Under the pieces are notes generated by a model that saw nothing but the letters and a program-made list of their open reading frames with translations, was not told the DNA's origin and searched no databases. The translations under genes were made by a program, and so were the position numbers. Positions 1 to 9,610 of a DNA stretch of 64,000 nucleotides are shown in pieces. Positions within the stretch are counted from its first letter, which is position 1. The number at the start of each line of letters is the position of its first letter. Origin of the DNA: Trametopsis cervina. Its lineage: Eukaryota > Basidiomycota > Agaricomycetes > Polyporales > Irpicaceae. The DNA lies in the NCBI GenBank assembly GCA_022385755.1, contig MU278350.1, positions 1,130,905 to 1,194,904 of the forward strand, in the 5' to 3' direction.

Positions 1-1907
1 AATACTCCTGTCAGGCCGTCTATCTCGATGATGATGTCGCGGACCGCCACTACAATGGATTCTCTAACTCTATCCTTTGGCCGCTCTTCCATTATCACCC
101 CGGCGAGATGAACTTCGAGGAGGAGAACTGGCAGGCGTACCGCCAGGCCAACTACGCCTTCGCCGAGGCGATCATGAAACAGCTCTCGCCTGGTGCTATG
201 GTTTGGGTACAGGACTATCATCTCATGCTCCTGCCTATGATGATCCGGACACTCAATGACGGGATCAAGCCGGTGAAGGGCATGCAAGCGTCCGACATCG
301 AGAGCATTCTCGAGGGCATCGAGAGCGAGGAGATGACTCCGCCCAAGATCCCCAGAGTCAAAGTTGGCTTCTTCCTCCATACACCCTTCCCTTCGAGCGA
401 AATCTACCGGTGAGTTTCCTAGTGTTTCCGCACCACTTCTTGTCGGGGCATCCTCCCGAGGGCAATCTAGGTTGCCGGGCCGCCCCTCCCGGCGCTCATG
501 CTGGATCGTCGTCCCTCCATATGCCACTTCGGCGTACCAAGCCGTTCGCTGCGTTGTACGTCCTCGAGACTGCACGTAGCAGTGTCTACATGAGCTCCTA
601 TATGACGGAGGGTCATGACGCGTTGTTCGACCGTTGCAAATTCTCATGACGTCTTTACTGATTGGCGTTCCTGATCCTCATCAGCATTCTACCTGTGCGA
701 CGAGAGATCCTGCTGGGAACGCTCTGCTCGGACCTCATCGGCTTCCACACGTACGACTACGCTCGCCACTTCCTCTCGTCATGCACCCGTATCCTTGCCT
801 TGCCGACGATGCCAAATGGTGTCGAGTTCGCTGGCCGTCTGGCCCATGTCGGAACCTTCCCCATTGGTATTGATCCTTCTTCGTTCATCGAGGTGCGTCT
901 ATCAATAGTTGGAGGTTTTGTCGCTTTGGCTGATCATGGAATAGAATCTGAAAAAGGAGAGCGTCCAGAAGCGAGTCCAGCAACTGGAGCAGCGTTTCGG
1001 CGGTGTCAAGGTCATCGTCGGTGTTGACCGATTGGATTATATCAAGGGTGTCCCGCAGAAACTGCACGCACTCGAACTCTTCTTGAGCCAGCATCCCGAA
1101 TGGATCGGCAAGGTAAGCTTGATCAGTCGCGCTAATTGGTTATCTGGTTTCTGACTATCCTTCCCACATATAGATCGTCTTGGCGCAGCTTGCGGTGCCT
1201 TCACGGCAGGACGTCGAAGAATACCAGAACCTGCGGGCTACCGTCAACGAGCTTGTTGGGCGTATCAACGGCAGGTTTGGTACCGTGGACTTCATGCCGA
1301 TCCACTTCATGCACAAGAGCTTGCCGTTCGACGAACTCTGTGCACTGTACGCAGTCAGCGATGTCTGCCTCGTGAGCAGTACACGAGATGGAATGAACTT
1401 GGTATGTCATGGCTGCTTGCGCTGTGTGATGAGAAGCCTAATTCAATTTGGCAGGTCTCCTATGAGTACATTGCCTGCCAGCAGGAGAAGCAAGGTGTCA
1501 TGATCCTCTCGGAGTTCGCTGGAGCCGCCCAGAGTTTGAACGGGTCGATCGTTGTCAACCCGTGGGATTCACAACAAGTTGCTGACGCGATCTTCGAGGC
1601 TGTCACCATGGAGCCCGAGGTTCGTGCGGATAACCACAAGAAGCTATTCAAGGTACGTTTTTATGATCTCGCCGATAACGAACGATCGCTCACATCTTAT
1701 CTCTAGTACGTCAACAAGTACTCGGCAGCTTTCTGGGGGACGTCGTTCGTCAGAGAGATGACCAAGATTCCCTACGTCGAGGACCTCGGTAACGATCTCA
1801 GCGATGGACAAGCGGCGCTGAAGATCAAGAAGGAGGACCTGAAAGGCAGCGATGTCGTCAACGGCAACGTGCCGCTCACGCCTTCAGAGAATGCTGTAGT
1901 GGTGTAG
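1..1907 (+). CDS. TPS1: Trehalose-6-phosphate synthase, 5' end cut off by the window
   Basis: Makes trehalose-6-phosphate from UDP-glucose and glucose-6-phosphate in the cytosol (GT20 family), the first step of trehalose synthesis and a control point for sugar influx and stress tolerance. Exons: 1-409 (frame from base 3), 685-892, 945-1112, 1174-1401, 1455-1652, 1707-1907, leaving about 469 visible residues. Family landmarks appear in order: RHYNGFSNSILWPLFHYH, WVQDYHLMLLP, GFFLHTPFPSSEIYR, GFHTYDYARHF, VGVDRLDYIKGVPQK, SSTRDGMNLVSYEYIACQ and LSEFAGAAQSLNG. The C-terminus is short and has no phosphatase domain, as in yeast Tps1 rather than Tps2. Intron 1 (275 nt) is five times longer than the others. 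The N-terminus lies left of the window. The assignment is secure. Confidence 0.97.
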
Positions 1908-4179
1908 TCCATGGGCTTTCTGCGGATATTAAATGTGTTTGTACCGCTGTTTCATAGATGAGACATACCGTCAGGTCAGGGACGATAACCTGCCACGGCA
2001 AAGAAATTAACAATGTATAGTGCTTTATTGTGTTTTTACTACTCGTTGCCCTTATACATCCGCGTGCTTTCGGCTCTTCCTGCACATCCACTCCTGGCCT
2101 TCATCACATCTGTTATTGCGCTGTTGAATATTTCCCGTCGTATCTCTTGCATTATTAGTCAATATTCAAGCAATCCACGAGCTTGCATTCACATGCTATA
2201 TACGGTCGTGACGTGTTCGTCAAATCTCGAAGGCAGTCCTCGCAGCAGTATTGTATATGTACTGTATGCCAAAACAAATTGTTCTCATGTCTGTTGCGGA
2301 CTTCATCTGCCTGTACAAAAGATGTGTTACAGCACAGCTGCGACGAACTGTGCATGTGTCGTTCATTGTTAGTCCAGCGAAGTCACTGACTTCAACTCAG
2401 CCAACTGCGGGTATGGAATCACACAGTACACCAAATAACCACACAGATATCATTACTATGCAAGTGCGGGGGTACAACTTTGAGGTATGTTCCAGATAGA
2501 CTACGTTCAATAACATGGCATTCTAGACTCTGCGGAGTAGTAGCCAGGGTGCAAGGGGACATATATACAGCGGAGAGCGCAGCAACTGCTGGGCCCATCC
2601 TCCTGTAGATATGTCCCCTTACATCCCGGCCACTTCAGAGCAGAAGCACAGGTGTGCTGGCCACTGGATACCACGCTAGTGAATTTTCATTGCTATCTCT
2701 TTTCCCTTTCCAGCCCAGCCTAGCCATACCAAGTCCTCCCTGCACCGACACCTCTACCAGCGGATGTTCAGGTCCGACAATTCTATGCGCGCGATGGCGG
2801 TCTGCTAACGTCCGCTGAGATGAGACGCTTCGGGAGTGAGGGGGTGGGTTTGTGACCTGCCGTGGGAACAGGCAGAGATGCCAGTTGAGCAAGGTGGAGT
2901 GTACACGCTCCTAATACCGGGTGTAGACGCTATTGATCCTGGTGTGTCGAGGTGTATGTCCTCGTGGATTCTCCAGCATAGCTTCAGGTCTTCATGAGGA
3001 AGAGGCCATCGGTACGGGGGAGGAGTGTATGTGTACGGCAGCGGAGTGCAAGTCTGTCGCAGTCAACACACTGGTAGAAAGATGTCTGGTGAGTCCGGAG
3101 GAGAAAACAGTGATAGTAAGAAACTCACCTCGGAGTCATGCCCCGGCCTCTGCCAGTAACCTGCGAGCTGCCCGCGTGTTGGAGGGAATGGCTAGGTCCG
3201 TTCGTTCCCTGCGCCGCGTCCGAGCGCGTGTTCCTTGATGCCGGTGAGAGAACGGCTGTGATCCATTCGCACGTTCTCCACAGGCTCATGGCGTGTGATC
3301 AAGGAGGGTGTCGAGGCGGTCGCGGTCGCCGCAGGTGAAGAGCCGCTCCATCGGAGGGCTTAGCCAACATTGCTCAGGCGGGGTTGGAGTTGGTATGGCT
3401 CAGTCGATGTGAGGCGAGTGGAGGGGTGAGGGGTGAGATGCCGAATGGGAGCTCGAAACGAGCTCTTTAAGTACCTGCACGAGCATGGCCGCCTCACATA
3501 ATCTTAGATAGCGTTGAGTAAACGGCCAAAGACGTTGCACGGCCACGGGCAAGGCCATGGACAGAGAGGCCAGTCGAAGTGGCACTGGTGGCGCGACAGA
3601 ACCCCGTGGCGTGGCTCGCAACGGACACAGGTTGGATCCGTATGGAAGTTGAAGGGATGGCCATGACCTGTGCTTCAGCAGGCAACAGGGCCAGCGACAT
3701 CTATGTAGTCGGACCATAAAGCTCGACGCGATATTCCTAATGGGCCGCGGGCTGGACAATCCACCGTCGTCCAGACTGGGATCATGGTCGTGGCTCACCA
3801 TAACTCAGCCCATATGACGCGCTATCGTCGACATGTCCAGGTCGCTGTAGCGCGTTCTGAACTACAGAATGGCCACCAATGGCTCACTTGAAGCCAATCG
3901 TAAGCATCACACCAGCAAATGTTGGCTAGAGCACGTACTATACTGTGTGTAGCGCATCCGCTGGCTCAACGGATACAGCAGCGCCTCAAGCACATTTCTT
4001 CGGGGTCGACAACTTTGAAGTCATCCGGAACGAGTGGATTGTATATTGTGAAATATAACGTGCGACTCGGTCGTACAGTGCGAAGAGGTCCGGCGTCTTG
4101 CGACGCTTGCGAGCATGCGTCACAGTGTGACGCTACGCGAAGAGCGGTCACGGGGGGATGCACTTTGGACGCGTCTAGC
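1908..4179. other. Gene-poor spacer with no supported gene
   Basis: About 2.3 kb between the trehalose synthase stop and the transposon-like element. Open frames here are short, none shows a recognisable domain and none can be chained through convincing splice sites. It holds the 74-bp hairpin listed separately and a perfect short palindrome at 4117-4133 (GCGTCAC arms around AGT). The minus-strand frame 3400-3801 is the longest but reads as low-complexity and lacks support. Confidence 0.6.
2550..2623. repeat. Long-stem inverted repeat (hairpin)
   Basis: Arms 2550-2570 and 2603-2623 are 21 bp each and pair with two mismatches. The inner 12 bases (AAGGGGACATAT against ATATGTCCCCTT) pair perfectly. 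The 32-base loop contains a smaller GCAGC/GCTG stem. It lies about 640 bp downstream of the trehalose synthase stop. It could be a miniature inverted-repeat element, a small-RNA precursor or part of a 3' processing region; the sequence alone does not decide. Confidence 0.7.
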
Positions 4180-4190
4180 GTGTCAGCGCG
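4180..4190 (+). repeat. Left copy of 11-bp putative target-site duplication
   Basis: GTGTCAGCGCG directly abuts the left end of the element and is repeated in the same orientation at 5077-5087, directly abutting the right end. Identical length, orientation and contact with both ends are what a target-site duplication predicts. Confidence 0.65.
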
Positions 4191-5076
4191 AGTATGTACG
4201 AGTGTAGTAAAAGTAAAAGTGCCAGATCTTAGATTTGGCCAGTAAAAGTCCGTCACAGTAGTAAAACTGGCCAGAGTGGTCAAAGTGGCCGTGCGCCCGT
4301 TCTCGTAGCGCCCGTCCCGCCCCTTTGCCTAATGCAGTAAGTCAGAACTTGGGACACGGCTGCGATGACACCAATTGCAAGCTCACTATATCCAATGACT
4401 ATGGGCGTGGGAATTCCTCTGGTATGCAGCCTTCGCGTTTCTTATGTGATCCACAGGCTCACCACAGTTTTTCAAGCAGGGCCCACCAAACGAAAGAGCT
4501 CCATATAGTGCAACTCAGCTACTAGCAGCAGAAGATTACTACTGCGGTGTCGGGAATCCTGAAGCCTCTTTTCCGTCTCACAATGCAGGAATCTCTTACC
4601 GGCCATCTGATATGTATGCACCAGGTTGGAGCCATTATGATATGCCGTAGTAGTAGTGTAGTAGTGTTAATAGATGTTTGTCCCTTTGGAATGCTGCACC
4701 GAGTCTCGAACTTTAGGCGCCCAACGTTTTCAGATAGCGGAAACACTCTAGAAGATGTAGTCTGGTGGACTCATTCAATCTGACAGTTTCTAGAGGTAAT
4801 ATTACATGTAAACAACTAGGATAAATAAAAAATCTGGCCAGTTTCACAGGGGAAAGTAGTTTGCAAACTGCCTCAAGGTGACATATAGGCGCCCGAGGTT
4901 TCAAGAGCGAGAAAACATGTACACACTATGGCGCGGTTGACCATAACAGGAAACAGGGCGGGATATCACGTCACGCACGAGTTTTACTGGTTTGCCTCAG
5001 TTTTACTAATCTGAACGACTTTTACTATCCCGATCGGCGATCTACGAGTTTTACTATTACTACTCTCGTATCGACT
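4191..5076. mobile_element. Non-autonomous DNA transposon-like element (MULE/MITE type)
   Basis: An 886-bp segment bounded by imperfect terminal inverted repeats and flanked by an 11-bp direct repeat (GTGTCAGCGCG at 4180-4190 and 5077-5087). The ends pair over about 30 bases with some 6 mismatches: both start AGT, then three differing bases, then TACGAG, then a GTAGTAA.AGTAAAA block (inner 24 bases 4197-4220 and 5047-5070 match at 21). The word AGTAAAA recurs at the left end and its complement TTTTACT at the right end, so subterminal repeats are also inverted. No transposase frame is present, so it is non-autonomous. Terminal repeats with a 9-11 bp duplication are known for Mutator-like elements; that family label is inference. 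Confidence 0.7.
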
Positions 5077-5087
5077 GTGTCAGCGCG
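5077..5087 (+). repeat. Right copy of 11-bp putative target-site duplication
   Basis: GTGTCAGCGCG, identical to 4180-4190. It ends 58 bases before the start codon of the RFC5-type gene, so the insertion lies in or next to that gene's core promoter or 5' UTR. Confidence 0.65.
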
Positions 5088-5145
5088 GACCAACCCTCGT
5101 TCACCTCTACCTCTTCTGTCCCTCGCGGTATCAAATAGTGTAAAG

Positions 5146-6853
5146 ATGTCACTCTGGGTGGACAAGGTAAGCACAGAGGGACTCTTTAGCTGCTGAACTC
5201 ACACGCTGCCTTTCAGTACCGCCCCAAATCTCTGGATGACTTACACTACCACCAAAACCTCTCTGCTCGGATACGTGCTCTGGTAAGTACGTTCGGCTTG
5301 AGCGGACAGTCTACCACTAAACGGGCTTCTCCCAATCTTTTATTTGGTCATTAGGCTGCGTCGGGGGACTTTCCGCATATGCTGTTCTACGGCCCGTCCG
5401 GTGCTGGCAAGAAGACACGAATAGCTTGCACGCTGAAAGAGTTGTATGGCAAAGGGGTGGAGAAGGTACGGGGATTGTTGGCGTGATATATTTTCTACCA
5501 TCTGACCGTCTAATCCAGCTGAAAATCGACCAACGCGTATTCATGACACCTTCAAGACGGAAACTCGATGTCAATATCGTCCAAAGCAACTTCCACATCG
5601 AAATCACACCTAGGTCGGTGCACGCGGCTACCGTACTACCTGCAACTCTAACCACCGGTCATACTATATCACAGCGAAGTGGGGAATTACGACCGAGTCG
5701 TAATCCAAGAACTGCTGAAGGAAATCGCACAAACTCAGCAAGTGGACATCAACGCGCGACATCGGTTCAAAGGTGCACACGAGCGACGCATCGCAGCTTC
5801 GCCATCTTCCACAGTAATTATGTGCTGACCGCGCCTCGTCCAGTTGTCATAATCAATGAAGCAGACTCGCTGTCTCGTGATGCACAGGCCGCGTTGCGTA
5901 GGACGATGGAAAAATACATGTCGAATATGCGTATCATCCTTTGTGCCAACAGTACAAGCAAGTTGATTGCGCCAATCAAGAGTCGTTGCCTCTTGGTGCG
6001 CGTTGCCGCTCCGACCGAGGATGAGGTAAGACCTGTCTGCCGTCATGCATGCACAGCCTACCAACGCCCATCGGGACGTCCACTGAATTATTCATCCAGA
6101 TGGTGCAAGTCATGGACTACGTGGCGACGAAAGAGCGCGTACAGAAAGACGAAGCGGTGCTGCGGGAGATCGCGCAGGACGCCAACGGAAACATGCGAAA
6201 GGCGCTCCTGGTGTTCGAAGCACTGAAAATGCAGAAGTGAGTACCGCGTGAGAACGGGTGTGTTGGAGTTCCCCGATTCACGGATCTCTTGTGCATTTTT
6301 TGACAGAGGCACCTTGACGGGCCCGTTGGAAATAGCGAAGCCTGACTGGGAGACGTACTGCAAGAAAGTGGGCGACATGATACTACAAGAACAGTCGCCT
6401 TCCCGGGTGATGGAAGTCCGCACGAAGTTATACGAGCTCCTAAGTCACTGCATCCCGCCTACCGTCATAATAAAGGTCCGTTATATGCATCTGGTGCCTC
6501 TTCGATTGCCTGATCGAAAATGTATCCCAGACAATAGCTGATCATGTTGTGGAAAATATGGACGAGAGCATAAAGGCAGATGTTATGCACTGGGCTGCGA
6601 TCTACGTAAGTCAATCTCACAACTATCGGCATCCCAGGGCTCATATCACGGCGTCTAAATAAAGGAAACGCGAATGCGCGTAGGCAACAAGGCGATATTT
6701 CACCTTGAGGCATGGGTAGTCAAAGTGATGAGTATCTACAAGGTGTGCAACATCCTTGCGTGGGCGCATGTCCCCTCGTCCCCGGTATGCGCTGATACAT
6801 TGTGCCCGTAGCATTTCTTCTTTGATATGGACATGGGCGGTTTCGACGACTGA
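5146..6853 (+). CDS. RFC5: Replication factor C subunit (yeast Rfc5 / human RFC3 type)
   Basis: A small subunit of the pentameric clamp loader that opens PCNA at primer-template junctions and also serves checkpoint and cohesion loaders. Exons: 5146-5166, 5217-5282, 5355-5465, 5519-5613, 5675-5772, 5844-6025, 6100-6236, 6307-6475, 6531-6605, 6665-6742, 6812-6853; 357 residues, close to the 354 of the yeast protein as I recall it. The N-terminus MSLWVDKYRPKSL is diagnostic. The P-loop reads [13 protein letters not shown], the altered form typical of this subunit. Next come [20 protein letters not shown] (Walker B replaced) and the SRC motif in [12 protein letters not shown]. One donor (GTCGGT at 5614) is non-optimal but keeps the frame. 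A transposon-like element ends just upstream. Confidence 0.96.
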
Positions 6854-7329
6854 TGACTACGTCCCGTTGCACATGCTATCTCTCTCTTTCTTTCTCTTCG
6901 CTCATCCTGCTATCCTGACACACACGTGTATTTCAAGTCTCACTCGCTTTCGTTATCACGCACTGCACCTGATTATCTGCTTCTCTGTGGAACGAACTCA
7001 ACTGGCCCTAGGACGCCTCGGGTGCACACGAGTTTCAGCGCAGCGACCGTGTGGCCAGGTGGGCGATGATCTTCGGCCTGAAGGCATCAGAGTGCTGATC
7101 TGCGGGCGCCGACACTGCTGCTGCGAGGTGGCGTCTGCGCATACGAAAAGCCACAAGTCGGCAGTGACGCGGTAACTCTGTCCGCCATCACACAACCGTG
7201 ATGTCGTAGCGCGGCGGCTCGCTGGCGAGTGTGGTGTCTGCGCTCCGGTGATGACCTATCAGAACGGGATAGAAAGTGTTCTTAAGCACCCGATCCTACT
7301 TTAAAGGTTCATAAGACTCTGGGGCCACC
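6854..7329. other. Intergenic spacer without a supported gene
   Basis: 476 bp between the clamp-loader stop and the small orphan gene. Open frames here have no recognisable domain. The sequence near 6880-6960 is pyrimidine-rich. Confidence 0.55.
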
Positions 7330-7975
7330 ATGTCCGTCAGCTTTGTGGCGTCACACGCTTCAGTCATGTCCGCTGGGTATGTCTCTGCGACAGAGGACTA
7401 CATCGTCAGTCCGTCGTCCGCTGCCTCGTCCTCGCGCTTCAAACTTCATGGGCCACGAGACAAGCCACGGCAGAGGTGAGAGCTTCGATCGATACAGGGC
7501 ATCGATGGTCCACTAAGTGAGTCCGTAGGGCTGCCTCTGTCCAGGCGCAACAGACCTCCGCCGAGACATACAAACGCCGCTACACCGTGAGCGAGGAACC
7601 CACAACGACTCACGCGTCCTCAGCGCAGCAGCGACCACTACCAGTGTGCGTCCTCGCCACACCCGGAGTCTTCGCCGTCTCATATACTGACGTACCCACA
7701 GCAGTCCCGTCGCGGCCGAGCAAGTCGAGCTAGCCCGGTGGCGCGACGAGGTACTCAAGCTCATGCTGACCGCCAGCGGGCACCACGAGATCCAGCAGGG
7801 CCTCGAGCGATTTAGAGAGCGCGGCATGCCCGCGCTGGCGACACGCACCACCGGCCGCGGTCTCCCCTCCCTAACGACGTGCACGATGCCGAATGTGTGC
7901 TCTTGCGGGCCCTGTCTGCGGGCGGCACGCCAGAGCAAGCAACCCCCGGTATCGGACATGCGTGGCGTATTGTAA
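7330..7975 (+). CDS. Hypothetical protein, three exons, 152 residues
   Basis: I do not recognise this protein. The model joins 7330-7475, 7545-7586 and 7705-7975 with good donors (GTGAGA, GTGAGC) and CAG acceptors, and the frame stays open through both junctions, which supports a real gene. The N-terminal third is Ser-rich, followed by a basic stretch (PRDKPRQRRRNRPPPRH). The third exon contains a probable amphipathic helix, AEQVELARWRDEVLKLML. Next comes a short Cys-containing segment, CTMPNVCSCGPC, that could bind a metal but is too short to call a domain. It converges on the capping-protein gene, with the two stop codons only 75 bp apart. Confidence 0.5.
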
Positions 7976-8050
7976 CGAAGACGAGTTTGTATATGTACAA
8001 TGATTGTATTATCTTTCCGCCTGTGGTTTCGTGCACATCGGCGGCGGCGG

Positions 8051-9243
8051 TCATGTCCGCTTGCCGAGAGACCCGAGGAGCTCTTTCTGCAGGTCCCGTT
8101 GCCGACGGGCCTTCTCGAGGTCGTCGAGGCTGCGCAGATCGAACACGACGTCGCGCGTCTTGCCGAAGTAGACCTGTGCGAGAGTTAGACGGTGCGGCGG
8201 GCATGAGGGAGCGGGAGAAGGACCCACTTCTTGTAGCAAATTGCGCATCTTGATCTCCATGTCTTCTATCATCTTGCCGATGTTTGTGATGTGCGATGTC
8301 TGCTCTTGAATCGAGTGGTCTTGTTCAGTCTACGCGCGACGCGCACATACGAAGATACTCAGCATCTTACTGCGCTCTCTTCGGTCACGTCGGAAGAGCA
8401 CGTACCTGTCGAGTCATGCTCCCACTCAACGTGGTGTTCCCATCTCGTTTCACGTCGAGCTTCTCCTCCTTCTTGTCCGCCTCTGTAACCTTAACGCTAC
8501 TGGTGATCATCGAGAGCATGATCGTCGACGTCAGTTTGTAGTGCGCCTGTCGCCCACGTTCGACTGCCTCAAAGACATGGATGGAGTCCCATGAGCCAGA
8601 CGGTTCGGATTTGGCCTCTGAGGAGCCCACGGCTGATCCACGCAAATGTCAATAACAACGCAGGGGGGTTCCCATAGCACGCGAGATGAAACACGCACAT
8701 TTCTTGATCAGCACGACGCCGGCGAAGCCGTCGTCTAGGTCCCAGAGGTACACGGACGACGCGCCGCCTTCGAAGTACCTGGTCGAAACTAGATAGGTAA
8801 TGCGCGGTCAAAAAGACGGATCGCGACATACATCTCGCGGTACGTGTCAAACGCTTCATTGGCTGTCACCTCCAGCTTCCGCAGCTTCGTACTCGGGACG
8901 GTCCCATCGTCAAGGGGCGGGTCGTACTCGTTTGACCACGGCGACCTGCGGCAAAAGCGCATGAGCGTCATCAATTTCCCCTCAAACACACGCCCCTACG
9001 CATCGAGCAGGCATAACAAATGAAGACGTACCTGTAGCTCTCACCATCCCGGTTATAGTCGCATGCGAGGTAGTCCCTGCCTGTACTGCGGTCGACGAGC
9101 ACCTTGAGCGGTTGGTCGACGCTGCCGAGCAACTCGTCGGCGTAGTCGGGGCACATCCCGATCAGCGCGTTCACGTTTTCTTCGACATTTGTGGGCGGAA
9201 GCCGACGCATGAGGTCGAGCATCGAGTCGACGAGGTCCGCCAT
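8051..9243 (-). CDS. CAP2: F-actin-capping protein subunit beta
   Basis: Forms with the alpha subunit the heterodimer that caps actin barbed ends and limits filament growth at cortical patches. Minus-strand exons in order: 9243-9032, 8945-8832, 8778-8699, 8632-8406, 8329-8228, 8173-8051; 285 residues, the usual family size. Diagnostic stretches are [98 protein letters not shown] and [19 protein letters not shown] Lys/Asp/Glu-rich insertion ([16 protein letters not shown]) precedes LSGSMTRQ. It is transcribed away from the zinc transporter gene across a 367-bp shared upstream region. Confidence 0.96.
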
Positions 9244-9610
9244 GTTCTTGGAGAGGATGGAAGGTGGGAGTACTGTTGTGTGCGGGAAGATGTAACGCGT
9301 GGGTTATCACTATAGAGGGACTACTGCCTGTGTACGGCTGGTCAGATGGAATGTGCAGAGTCCTCTTGGTGAGATAGAGCAATGACGAGTGGGAGATCTA
9401 CAGCAGCGAGCGTGCAACACCAGCAATCAACCACTCGCGATTGCAGGTTATCCATTGCACGACCACGTGCCAACGCGCGTCTCCTGCCAGCGCAGACCTC
9501 GGTGATCGCGACCGTCGCAGTCCCCATCGAAGCGCGACACAGGACACGACACCCCTTTCGACAACTCTCAGGCGTCGACGACGAACGACGCACTCGACCC
9601 TACACAAAAA
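9244..9610. promoter_or_regulatory. Shared upstream region between divergent CAP2 and ZIP genes
   Basis: 367 bp separate the two start codons, so both promoters must lie here or inside the genes. I see no clear TATA box on either strand. Which elements serve which gene cannot be told from sequence alone. Confidence 0.5.

Noticed and set aside
3400..3801. Minus-strand frame of 133 codons in the left spacer
   Set aside because: No domain and composition typical of chance frames in GC-rich DNA; a competing frame overlaps it.
4325..4904. Short frames inside the transposon-like element as a possible transposase remnant
   Set aside because: None exceeds about 80 codons or shows a transposase catalytic motif; the element is called non-autonomous instead.
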